The notes beneath the pieces are model-generated. The model saw nothing but the letters and a program-made list of their open reading frames with translations. It was not told the origin of the DNA and ran no database searches. 64,000 nucleotides of DNA. It comes from Pannonibacter tanglangensis (GTDB lineage: Bacteria; Pseudomonadota; Alphaproteobacteria; Rhizobiales; Stappiaceae). The stretch's first letter is position 1. Each line of letters opens with the position of its first letter. Below, piece after piece: positions 16,453 through 24,584 of the stretch. Location: NCBI RefSeq assembly GCF_009915685.1, contig NZ_JAABLP010000001.1; one strand, given 5' to 3'. The translations under genes were made by a program, and so were the position numbers.

Positions 16453-17427
16453 TCAGTTGTCGACCGTGTCCTGTCCGCCGCGCCCGGGGCGATGCGGCCC
16501 CTTGCCGTCATGACCGGGCCCGTTCTCGCCGGCCTGCGCATGGTGTCGGCCATTGCCGCGCTCATCCTTGCCGTGGCGCCCGTCCCGCTTCATCTTGCGG
16601 AAGTCGGCGCGGGTCACGACGCCGTCCTCGTTGGCGTCCAGCGCGCCCACCAGACCGGCGGTGCGGGCGGCGTTCTCCTCCGCGGTGATGGCCAGGTCGC
16701 CATTGGCATCCAGATCCTGGAACATGCGCACCAGACGCGGTTCGCCGAGGTCGGCGAAGATCGCTCCGAAGCCGGTCAGGTCGAAGGCGCCGGATCCGGC
16801 CGGATCGGCCTTGGCGAACAGCTCGCCGCGCACCCGGTCGAATTCCTCGCGGCTGACCTTGCCGTCCGCGTCCGTGTCGAACCGGTCGAACAGGCCGGCC
16901 ATCATCGGGCCGCCGGCGCCGCGTCCCATCATGCCACCCCGGTCATGACCACGATCAGGGCCGCGTCCACGCGCGTCATCCGCCTCGCCGCCGCCGCGCG
17001 GGCCCATCGGCACCATCGCCAGCGTGCCATCGTCGTCGCGGTCGAGACGGGCAAAGAGGCGGGCCGACAGGGTGTCGAATTCCTCGCGGGTCACCTTGCC
17101 GTCGCCGTCGCGGTCGAGGCGCTGGAACGCGCGGATGCGCATCGGCTCGGCCTCCACGAGCCGGAACGCCCGGAACTCGTCGAGCGTCACCTTGCCGTCG
17201 GTGTTGGCATCGGCGCGGGTGAAGCGGTCGGTCGCGGCCCTGGACACCTCGTCCTGGGTCAGGGCGCCGTCCTTGTCGAGGTCGAACTGCTCCAGCATCA
17301 TGCGGGGGCCGCCCCGGTCCCTGCCACCCCAGCCCATGCCGCCGTCATCGGCCAGCACCGCGCCGGCAGCCACGAGGGTGAGGGTGGCAGCGACAGAGGC
17401 AAGGGCAATCGTCCTGAGCGTCTTCAT
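16453..17427 (-). CDS. Secreted EF-hand calcium-binding protein
   Basis: 324 residues. A signal peptide (MKTLRTIALASVAATLTLVA...AGAVLA) is followed by seven EF-hand loops of the DxDxDG type: DLDKDGALTQDE, DANTDGKVTLDE, DRDGDGKVTREE, DRDDDGTLA, DTDADGKVSREE, DLDANGDLAITAEE and DANEDGVVTRAD. An eighth, degenerate one is DPAGSGAFDLT. A Gly/Arg/Asp-rich linker splits them, and the C-terminus is His/Gly/Lys-rich. It should bind calcium in the periplasm or outside the cell. It is divergent from an OmpR-type response regulator and sensor kinase across 319 bases, the usual setting for a target of that system, but this is inference. Confidence 0.88.
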   Translation of the reverse strand: MKTLRTIALASVAATLTLVAAGAVLADDGGMGWGGRDRGGPRMMLEQFDLDKDGALTQDEVSRAATDRFTRADANTDGKVTLDEFRAFRLVEAEPMRIRAFQRLDRDGDGKVTREEFDTLSARLFARLDRDDDGTLAMVPMGPRGGGEADDARGRGPDRGHDRGGMMGRGAGGPMMAGLFDRFDTDADGKVSREEFDRVRGELFAKADPAGSGAFDLTGFGAIFADLGEPRLVRMFQDLDANGDLAITAEENAARTAGLVGALDANEDGVVTRADFRKMKRDGRHGKDERGNGRHHAQAGENGPGHDGKGPHRPGRGGQDTVDN

Positions 17428-17746
17428 GCAACGTCTCCTTCATGAGGGTCAGCAAGCCGTCGTTGCTTGCGATGACCCGACCATAGACCCGCCCCCCGCG
17501 CCGAATTAGGACCGGAACCGGACGCAAGTGTCGCCAGCTGTGACGTGTCCGGCCGGTTGCGACAGGCTGTTACACTTTGCCCTCCCGCCCGCCGGCATTT
17601 GGGATTACCTAGGATCGGGACAGGTGCCGCCGGCCGGCCCGGGAGGCAGGGGCCGCGCCGGCATCTGGGCAAGGACAGGGCCGCGAGGCCCTGCCGATGA
17701 GGACAGGCGATCGAGGACAGGCCTGCGAGAACAGGCCCGTGAGGAC
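17428..17746. promoter_or_regulatory. Divergent promoter region between EF-hand gene and two-component operon
   Basis: No gene seen. The first half (17428-17600) is the least GC-rich and contains TTGCGACAGGCTGTTACAC, a plausible promoter or OmpR-type site region. The second half is G-rich and ends in 14-bp tandem repeats leading into the response-regulator start. Confidence 0.45.
17699..17746 (+). repeat. 14-bp tandem repeats carrying GAGGA, ending at the response-regulator start
   Basis: Units GAGGACAGGCGATC (17699), GAGGACAGGCCTGC (17713), GAGAACAGGCCCGT (17727) and a partial GAGGAC (17741) that ends one base before the ATG. Each carries a ribosome-site-like GAGGA or GAGAA core; the last one is placed to serve the response-regulator gene. 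Confidence 0.7.
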
Positions 17747-18472
17747 ATGACAGAACCAAGCCCCCATATCCTCGTGGTCGACGATCACCGCGACATCCGC
17801 GAGACGCTGGCGCGCTATCTCGTCAAGAACGGCTACCGGGCAAGCACGGCCGAGAATGCCGCCCAGGCGCGCAAGGCCCTCAAGGCGGCGGTCATCGACC
17901 TCATCGTCCTCGACGTGATGATGCCGGGAGAAGACGGCCTGTCGCTGTGCCGGTCGCTGGTGGAGGGCGATGCCCCGCCGATCATCCTGCTGACGGCCAT
18001 GGCCGAGGACACCGACCGCATCATCGGCCTGGAAATCGGCGCCGACGACTACGTGACCAAACCCTTCAACCCGCGCGAACTGCTGGCCCGCATCAAGGCC
18101 GTGCTACGGCGGACGGCGAGCGTGCCGAAGACGCGCGATCCGCTGGAGCAGGAGCGGCTTGCCTTCGAGGGGTTCACCGTCGATGTGGTGCGCCGCGAGC
18201 TGCGCGACGGCACGGGCACGCTCGTGCCGCTGTCCAGTGGCGAGTTCCAGCTGCTCTGCGCCTTTCTGAAACGCCCGCGCCTCGTGCTCACCCGTGACCA
18301 GCTGATGGACCTGACAAGCGGTCGCACGCCGGGCCTGTTCGACCGCGCCATCGACAACCAGGTCAGCCGGCTGCGCCGCAAGATCGAGCCGGATCCGCGG
18401 GAGCCGCGCTTCATCAAGACGGTCTGGGGCGGCGGCTACATGTTCACCCCCGACGTGCAGGCCCTGCCATGA
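17747..18472 (+). CDS. OmpR-family response regulator
   Basis: 241 residues. Receiver domain with VVDDHRD, phosphorylation site Asp56 in LIVLDVMMPGEDG, Thr84 region and Lys105 in DDYVTKPF. A winged-helix DNA-binding domain follows (VRRELRDGTG, LSSGEFQLLCAFLKRPRLVLTRDQLMDL, FIKTVWGGGYMF). Start at ATG 17747, immediately after the tandem GAGGA repeats; the frame open from 17528 adds only non-homologous sequence. Its stop overlaps the sensor-kinase ATG by four bases (ATGA), so the two are translationally coupled. Likely targets include the divergent EF-hand gene. Confidence 0.92.
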   Translation: MTEPSPHILVVDDHRDIRETLARYLVKNGYRASTAENAAQARKALKAAVIDLIVLDVMMPGEDGLSLCRSLVEGDAPPIILLTAMAEDTDRIIGLEIGADDYVTKPFNPRELLARIKAVLRRTASVPKTRDPLEQERLAFEGFTVDVVRRELRDGTGTLVPLSSGEFQLLCAFLKRPRLVLTRDQLMDLTSGRTPGLFDRAIDNQVSRLRRKIEPDPREPRFIKTVWGGGYMFTPDVQALP

Positions 18473-19989
18473 GCGGCCGCCGCCTGCCCCGGCTGCGGTT
18501 GCGGCTGCTGCCACGCAGCCTCGGGGGACAGCTGATCGCGTTGCTGCTGCTGGCGCTGGTGGCCAGCCAGGGCGTCGCCCTGTGGCTGCTGGCCGGCGAG
18601 CGGCGGGTGGCGATCTACGAGGCCATCGGCGACGGGGTGATCCTGCGGTCGGCCTCGCTGCTGCCGCTGCTGGAGGGGGCGGATGCGCCCATGCGCGACC
18701 AGATCCTGCGGGCGACCAGCACGCCGGTGACCCGGTTCTGGGTTGCGCCCACGCCGCTCGTGGACCGGCCCGGCGTCTCCGCACCGGAGCGGCGGCTGGA
18801 GGATGCGCTGGTCGAGGAGCTGGGGTCCGGCCGGGACATCCGGGTCGAGCTGATCGGCAGGGACAAGCCGGACGGGCGCCCGCGGCCGCAACCGGCCCGC
18901 GACGACGACGGCAGCGATCCGGGGCGCCCCCCGGACCAGGGGCCAGACCGGGGACCAGACCGGCGCGCCGAGGACGGCAGGGCCGGCGCCGAGCAGAGCC
19001 GGCTGGAGCGGCAGCGCGAGCAGGAGGACCGCGCGTCCGAACGGATGCGGCGCACCTTGCTGGCGCTGAACTTCTCCGTCCGGCTCGGCGACGGCACCTG
19101 GCTCAATGTCACAGCGAACCACAGGCCGCCGCCGACCGCCGCCTTCCGCACCCTGCTGATCCAGATCGTGCTGATGGCTGCCTCCATCGTGCTGATCATT
19201 GCCGTCACGATCCGCCAGGTCAGCCGTCCCATGCTGGCGCTTGCGGGGGCCGCTGACCGGCTGGGCCGTGGCGAGGCGGTGCCCCCCCTGCCCGTGGCCG
19301 GTCCGGCCGAGGTGCGCCAGACCATCCAGGCCTTCAACGCCATGCAGGAACGGCTCAGCCGGTTCGTCAGCGACCGGACGCGCATGCTTGCCGCGATCAG
19401 CCATGACCTGCGCACGCCGATCACGTCACTGCGCATCCGGGCGGAGTTCATCGAGGACGACGAGGACCGGGAGAAGTTCATTGCCACGCTCGACGAGATG
19501 GCGGCCATGACCGAGGCGACGCTGGCCTTCGCCCGGGACGAAGCCGTGCACGAGCCGCAGGATGCGGTCGATCTGCCCGCCCTGCTCGAGACACTGGTCG
19601 GCGACCAGGTGGACATGGGCCGCACGGTGCGCCTCGAGACAACGGCGCCTGTCCGCCTTGCCTGCCGTCCGCTCGCCCTGAAGCGGGCCTTGCGCAACCT
19701 CATCGAGAATGCCGTGCGCTATGGCGGCGTGGCGCGGATCAGCCAGGGTGCCGGCGAGGGCCACGCGCGCATCGTCATCGACGACGATGGCCCCGGAATC
19801 CCGCCGGACCGGCTCCAGGACGTGTTCGAGCCCTTTGTCCGGCTGGAGACCTCGCGCAGCACCGAGACCGGCGGCATCGGCCTCGGGCTTGCGATCACGC
19901 GCTCGATCATTCATGCCCACGGCGGCACGATCACCCTCGAGAACCGCCCGGGCGGCGGCCTCAGGGCAACGGTGCTGCTGCCACTCTAG
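18469..19989 (+). CDS. Sensor histidine kinase (EnvZ/CpxA-like)
   Basis: 506-residue inner-membrane kinase partnered with the preceding regulator. Helix 1 at about residues 19-43, a periplasmic region to about 220, helix 2 around 225-247, and a HAMP region (RQVSRPMLALAGAADRLGRGE). The phospho-acceptor is His312 in AAISHDLRTPITSLRIRAEF, followed by an HATPase domain (LIENAVRYGG, DDDGPGIPPD, TGGIGLGLAITRSI, RPGGGLRATVLLPL). The periplasmic part holds a highly charged low-complexity stretch (about 135-185: DDDGSDPGRPP, then QGPDRGPDRR). That stretch is interesting next to an EF-hand protein, since it could sense cations, but this is inference. Confidence 0.92.
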   Translation: MSGRRLPRLRLRLLPRSLGGQLIALLLLALVASQGVALWLLAGERRVAIYEAIGDGVILRSASLLPLLEGADAPMRDQILRATSTPVTRFWVAPTPLVDRPGVSAPERRLEDALVEELGSGRDIRVELIGRDKPDGRPRPQPARDDDGSDPGRPPDQGPDRGPDRRAEDGRAGAEQSRLERQREQEDRASERMRRTLLALNFSVRLGDGTWLNVTANHRPPPTAAFRTLLIQIVLMAASIVLIIAVTIRQVSRPMLALAGAADRLGRGEAVPPLPVAGPAEVRQTIQAFNAMQERLSRFVSDRTRMLAAISHDLRTPITSLRIRAEFIEDDEDREKFIATLDEMAAMTEATLAFARDEAVHEPQDAVDLPALLETLVGDQVDMGRTVRLETTAPVRLACRPLALKRALRNLIENAVRYGGVARISQGAGEGHARIVIDDDGPGIPPDRLQDVFEPFVRLETSRSTETGGIGLGLAITRSIIHAHGGTITLENRPGGGLRATVLLPL

Positions 19990-20126
19990 CCCGCAGGCCT
20001 GCGGCCGCGCGCCCGGCCGCCGGCTGCGACCATCAGGGCCTGCGACCGTCCGGGGGTGCGGCTGGCCGGGGCTGCCAGTGGCCGGGGCTGCACGTGTTCC
20101 GGCCAGCGAGCCGGACGGTGCCCGGA

Positions 20127-20522
20127 CTACCCCCGGGCGGAGCCGTCCTCGACCGGCTCCAGCCAGTGCGCCGTCACGCCGCCCTCGGCCTCCTGGATCG
20201 CCAGATGGGTCATGGCCGAATGCGGGGCCGCCCCGTGCCAGTGCTCGATCCCGGGCGGGAAGAAGGCCGTGTCACCGGGGCGAAGCTCGACGACGGCCTC
20301 CCCGCGCACTTGCGCCAGGCAGAGGCCGGACATGATGTGGATCGTCTGGCCATGGGGATGCGTGTGCCAGTGCGTGCGGGCTCCCGGCTCGAACTGCACC
20401 AGAAGTGCCGCCGCACGCGCCGACCCCTCCGGCTCGGCGATCACGTCCTGCCAGACCGTGCCGGTGAAATAGTCGGGATTGGCACGCCGCGTCGGGCGGC
20501 TGCCGGCCTTGTGGATGCGCAT
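20127..20522 (-). CDS. Cupin-domain protein
   Basis: 131-residue single-domain cupin, resembling the (R)-mandelonitrile lyase-like/carboxymuconolactone-associated cupins. Metal ligands are evident: HWHTHPHGQTIHIMSG gives the first histidines and glutamine, and PPGIEHWHGAAPHSAMTHLA the last histidine. It likely binds manganese, iron or zinc and acts on a small organic molecule; the reaction is unknown. It sits alone between the sensor kinase (convergent, 137 bases away) and the antiporter gene. Confidence 0.85.
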   Translation of the reverse strand: MRIHKAGSRPTRRANPDYFTGTVWQDVIAEPEGSARAAALLVQFEPGARTHWHTHPHGQTIHIMSGLCLAQVRGEAVVELRPGDTAFFPPGIEHWHGAAPHSAMTHLAIQEAEGGVTAHWLEPVEDGSARG

Positions 20523-20675
20523 GGGGAACCTCGCTCGGGGTTGCTGCGGTCGGGTGCTGCCGGATCGAAGCGCAGGTTGCCGGCAACTTCAAGCTCTGCC
20601 GGAACCGCAGCGGGCGTCGGCGGACGATCCGCGAGTCCCGTCAGAGACTTGCAGCCGCCCCCTGCGGCAGCCTGT

Positions 20676-23261
20676 TCACGCCTGCGGCGACGGGGCCACC
20701 GCAGGCGGCGTGCCGCCGGCGCCCTCATGTGCCGCTTCAAGGGCCTCATGCGCTGCCTTCTCCGCGAAGGCGGCCGCTTCTGCCGCGTTGAGGCCAAGGC
20801 GCGTCTGGGCGAGATGCTCCACATGCGCCTTCAGTTCGGGGGAGGTGCGGATCAGGTTGCGGAAATCGGCGGCCGACAGGACAAGCAGCGTGCAGTATCC
20901 GAGCGCGACGACGTCGGCGCTGCGCGGCTGCCCGGTCAGCAGGGCCATTTCGCCGACCACGTCGCCGCGGCCCATGCGATGGACGCCGAAGGCGGTCCTG
21001 ACCTCCGCCGCGCCGGAGGAGATGAAATAGGCCGCGTCGCCCTTCTCTCCCTTGCGGATGACATGCTCGCCCGGCAGCACGAACACCGGCTGCAGCAGCC
21101 GCGAGATCCGCTCGCGCTGGCTGTCGGGCAAGGTGGCGAACAGCGGGTTGGACGCGATCAGGTCCTGTTTCTTCAGGCCGAGGTCGATGTGCGGCCGCTG
21201 CCGGGTCTCGCCCATCTTCACCGCCAGTTCCCGCTTCAGGTCGTTGTACAGCTCCGAGGCGATCAGCCGCTGCGCAAAGGCTTCGGCATAGGCGGTCTCT
21301 TCCATGCGTTCGCCGGTGCGGCGCAGGAACTCCAGCTCGAGCGCGTCGGCGTAGTCGGGATATTGCAGCCGCAGCGCGTCCAGCTGCTGCAGCACGTCAT
21401 CCTTCCGCCCTTCCAGCGTCTCGTGCAGGATCATCGACACCCGGTCGCCGACCATCGGGCGGATGCGCTTGACGTTGAACAGGATCAGCTCGTTCAGGAC
21501 GATCCGGGTCAGGAGCAGCCGCTCGAAGCGGTCGGCCACGGCGCGCCCGAGCAGGGCATCCGTCCTGAGACGGCGGAACACCCACTGGGCGAAGCGGAAG
21601 CCGGCATCAAAGGCGACGATGCGGCGGGCGGCGCGGTTGTAGCCGGCGCGTCCCCGCGTGCGGGCGGTGTCGGCGATCTCCCCGACGATGGCCAGATGGG
21701 CGGAGATGGTGCGGTTGGACACCGTGTTCTCGCGGAAATGATGCAGCACCAGCACCCGTTCCCGGTCGGCGAGCGCGATCAGCCCGAGCTGGACGCGCTC
21801 CTTGTCCATGATGTCCTCGGCAATCGCATTGGCGGCGGCCACTTCCGCCGTGCGGGCGTCGTAGCCCGCGCGCACCTTCTGCGTCACGTCCGGCGAGATC
21901 GCGTAGGCCGAGGCCATCTGGTCGACGCTGTCGCGGACATCGGACAGCACAAGCGCCTGGAACTGGTTGCGCAGGGCCTCATCCAGCGGCGAGAGGTTGT
22001 TCAGCTTCAACAGCTTGATCAGCGGCTTCAGGGTCGTGCCATAGACCAGCAGCGTGAACAGGACGAAGCCCGTGGCCTGGACGGCGACGAAATGCTGGAC
22101 GTCCTCGGGAATGTTGCGGTGCTCGGTGACGGAGAGGGCCAGCGTCAGGGTCACAGCCCCGCGCATGCCGCCCCACAGGATCACGGTCTTGTACTTGGTG
22201 TTGACCCTTTCCCCCAGGCGCATGACGCCGAGCAGCGGCAGGAGACCGAAGATCACCACCGCACGGCCGACGAAGGCAGCGAGGATCAGCACCACCAGCA
22301 GCAACGCGTCGAGCAGCCGGAACCCGTCCAGCATCTCCGGGATCAGGATCGAGGCGATGATGAAGATGAGCGAGCTGGCCCAGAAGGCAATCTGCTCCCA
22401 GACGTCATGCAGGTAGGACCAGGCATCGGGGGTGACGCGCGCCGGGCCGTAGAGGTTGAACATGATGCCGCTGGAGACGACGGCCACGACCGCCGAGACG
22501 CCGATCACCTGTTCGCTGAGCACATAGACGAGATAGGGCAAGGCAACGGAAAACGTCACCTGGGCAAGCTTGTGGTCGCGCATCATCGGCAGCACGCCCA
22601 CCGCCAGCCGGCCTGCGAGGAGGCCGAAGGCGAGGCCGCCGATGAAGGACCTGAGGAAGGTCAGGAGTGCGGCGGAGGCCTCCGGCGCCTGGGCCCCGGT
22701 GAGCATGCCGAACAGGATGACGAAGAGCACGATGGCGGCCGCGTCATTCAGCAGGCTCTCGCCTTCCACCAGCCGCCCCAGCCGGGCCGGCGCGCCGATG
22801 TCGCGGAAGATCGACACCACCGCAACCGGATCGGTGGTGGCCACGATGGCGCCGAGCAGCAGGCAGGCGACCAGCGACACGCCCGCCAGAGGATAGAGCG
22901 CAAAGCCGATGAAGGCCGTCGCCACGAGCACAGCAACGACGGCAAGAACCAGAATCGGACCAATGTCTTCAAAGATCCGGCGCATCTCCAGCGTCAAGGT
23001 CGTCTGGAAGAGGAGAAGCGGCAGGAAGACGTAGAGAATCGTCTCGGAATCGATTGGCGGATCGACGAAAACCTGCGCCAGCGCGTTGAGCGCATCCGTC
23101 TGCGGCGTGTAGAGCAGCCAGGCAGCCATGGCGCCCAGCAAGGCGCCGACAGCCGCAAGCAGCACGCTCGGTGCAAGGTCGAGCCGCCGCGCCAGGGGCT
23201 GCAGCAGCGCGATCACGATGAGCAGGACCGCGAAGGCGGCGATGACGACCGGTGTGTGCAT
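20676..23261 (-). CDS. Na+/H+ antiporter (CPA1) with C-terminal cyclic-nucleotide-binding domain
   Basis: 861 residues. The N-terminal about 400 residues form a cation:proton antiporter: about 12 helices with GAIVATTDPVAVVSIFRDIG and GESLLNDAAAIVLF (the paired Asp site), and WGGMRGAVTLTLALS. A long cytoplasmic helical region follows (about 420-700). The last 130 residues are a cNMP-binding domain with VLPGEHVIRKGEKGDAAYF and the phosphate-binding cassette VGEMALLTGQPRSADVV, including the arginine. The cassette looks intact, so regulation by cAMP or cGMP is plausible, and two class III cyclases are encoded nearby. Similar NHE/CNBD fusions are known (sperm-specific exchanger-like organisation). 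Its direct operon partners are not obvious. Confidence 0.9.
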   Translation of the reverse strand: MHTPVVIAAFAVLLIVIALLQPLARRLDLAPSVLLAAVGALLGAMAAWLLYTPQTDALNALAQVFVDPPIDSETILYVFLPLLLFQTTLTLEMRRIFEDIGPILVLAVVAVLVATAFIGFALYPLAGVSLVACLLLGAIVATTDPVAVVSIFRDIGAPARLGRLVEGESLLNDAAAIVLFVILFGMLTGAQAPEASAALLTFLRSFIGGLAFGLLAGRLAVGVLPMMRDHKLAQVTFSVALPYLVYVLSEQVIGVSAVVAVVSSGIMFNLYGPARVTPDAWSYLHDVWEQIAFWASSLIFIIASILIPEMLDGFRLLDALLLVVLILAAFVGRAVVIFGLLPLLGVMRLGERVNTKYKTVILWGGMRGAVTLTLALSVTEHRNIPEDVQHFVAVQATGFVLFTLLVYGTTLKPLIKLLKLNNLSPLDEALRNQFQALVLSDVRDSVDQMASAYAISPDVTQKVRAGYDARTAEVAAANAIAEDIMDKERVQLGLIALADRERVLVLHHFRENTVSNRTISAHLAIVGEIADTARTRGRAGYNRAARRIVAFDAGFRFAQWVFRRLRTDALLGRAVADRFERLLLTRIVLNELILFNVKRIRPMVGDRVSMILHETLEGRKDDVLQQLDALRLQYPDYADALELEFLRRTGERMEETAYAEAFAQRLIASELYNDLKRELAVKMGETRQRPHIDLGLKKQDLIASNPLFATLPDSQRERISRLLQPVFVLPGEHVIRKGEKGDAAYFISSGAAEVRTAFGVHRMGRGDVVGEMALLTGQPRSADVVALGYCTLLVLSAADFRNLIRTSPELKAHVEHLAQTRLGLNAAEAAAFAEKAAHEALEAAHEGAGGTPPAVAPSPQA

Positions 23262-23358
23262 GGCGCCGTACGTCCAGTGCCATGTGGCAGCGATTGGGTG
23301 GTTCGGGCAGGCTTGCCTCCGGATCTTTTAGCTTCACGATCCGTTGAAAGACAAGGAA

Positions 23359-24282
23359 TTAAGACAGCGCCGCCTCCGCCTTGCGCTCCGACAGCCAGAT
23401 CCCGCCCAGAACGAGCACAAGCGCCACGGCGTGGTGCCACTGGAACGGTTCGCCCAGGAGCAGCACCGCAAGGATCGCGGAGAAGATCGGCACGAGATTG
23501 ATGAAGACGCCGGCGCGGCCGGGGCCGATCAGTTCGACGCCGCGCATGAAATGGATCTGCGCGAGGAACGAGGGAAACAGGGCGATGAACAGCACGATGA
23601 GCCAGCCCTCGAGACCCGGCCAGATCGCTGTCCCGGCCGCGATCTCGTAGACCACCGCCGGCACCGAGGCGAGCGCCGAGATGATCGACAGCAGCGTGAA
23701 GAAGACCATGCCGGACAGCTTGGGCCGGTTGCGCAGGGCCAGCGTGTAGCCCGCATAGAACAGGCTGGCGACCAGCATGATGCCGTCGCCGGGATTGATC
23801 TGAAGACGGGCCAGGTTGGCGAAGTCGCCCTGGGCAGCCACCAGCGCCACGCCTGCCATCGTCACCAGGATGCCGGCGACCTGCAGCGCCTTCACCCGCG
23901 CCCGGAAGACCAGCACGGTGCCCAGCAGCACCAGCGCCGGCATCGAGCCCTGGATGATGCCGAGGTTGATCGCCGAGGTCGAATGGGCCGCGACATAGAA
24001 CAGGATGTTGAAGCCGACGAAGCCGAACAGGGCCATGGCCACCATGCCCGGCAAATGCGGCCGCGCCAGGTCCCATTCGCTGACCAGCTGACGCCGCATC
24101 ATCACCGCAAGGAGGCCCGCCACGATGATCCAGCGCAGGAACACGATCACCATCGGCGACACCTCGCCAATGGCCAGGCGACCGGCAATCGTGTTGCCGC
24201 CCCAGTACAGCATCGCCAGCGTCAGCAGCAGGATGGGACTGGTGTTCAGTCGGGCACCGAGGCTGCGGGCAGCATCGATCAT
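23359..24282 (-). CDS. EamA-family (DMT) transporter
   Basis: 307-residue inner-membrane protein with about ten helices in two EamA repeats, typical of metabolite or amino-acid exporters of the drug/metabolite transporter superfamily. Seen: LLTLAMLYWGGNTIAGRLAIGE at the start, AHSTSAINLGIIQGSMPALV, and in the second half PSFLAQIHFMRGVELIGPGRAGVFINLVPIFSAILAVLLLGE, the conserved EamA end motif. The start at 24282 has AAGGAG upstream. It ends 97 bases before the antiporter gene on the same strand, so read-through is possible. Substrate unknown. Confidence 0.9.
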   Translation of the reverse strand: MIDAARSLGARLNTSPILLLTLAMLYWGGNTIAGRLAIGEVSPMVIVFLRWIIVAGLLAVMMRRQLVSEWDLARPHLPGMVAMALFGFVGFNILFYVAAHSTSAINLGIIQGSMPALVLLGTVLVFRARVKALQVAGILVTMAGVALVAAQGDFANLARLQINPGDGIMLVASLFYAGYTLALRNRPKLSGMVFFTLLSIISALASVPAVVYEIAAGTAIWPGLEGWLIVLFIALFPSFLAQIHFMRGVELIGPGRAGVFINLVPIFSAILAVLLLGEPFQWHHAVALVLVLGGIWLSERKAEAALS

Positions 24283-24584
24283 CGGGGAAGCTCCTTGCCG
24301 GGCGGGGGGGCGGCCGGATCAGGTCAGACCGGCAGGTCCGGCACGGGCGGATGGACGCAGACCGGCGCTGGACCCCGTGAGGTGTGACCGGAATTGCGGG
24401 CGCATGCAAGTGCGATCACCGCGCCTTCGCCAAAGGGCGGAGCCGCGCCGCGATTGTTTCCCTTGCGGAGAAGGTCATGTGGGATCCCCTGCAATTGACG
24501 AAAAGGCGAAGCGGCTCGACAGTGCGTTCAGACTGGACAGCCTCCGTCTGGCCCTGACGGCCGGACGGACCGAGGGAGACTGGC
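24283..24584. promoter_or_regulatory. Divergent promoter region, eamA-like gene and glcB
   Basis: No gene seen. The stretch 24440-24530 (TTGTTTCCCTTGCGGAG and following) is the least GC-rich part and is where I would place the malate synthase promoter. No clear operator repeat. Confidence 0.35.

Noticed and set aside
20094..23501. 1135-codon open frame on the plus strand
   Set aside because: It lies opposite the antiporter gene, is His/Asp/Arg/Gln-rich without family pattern, and is the usual antisense shadow of a high-GC gene.
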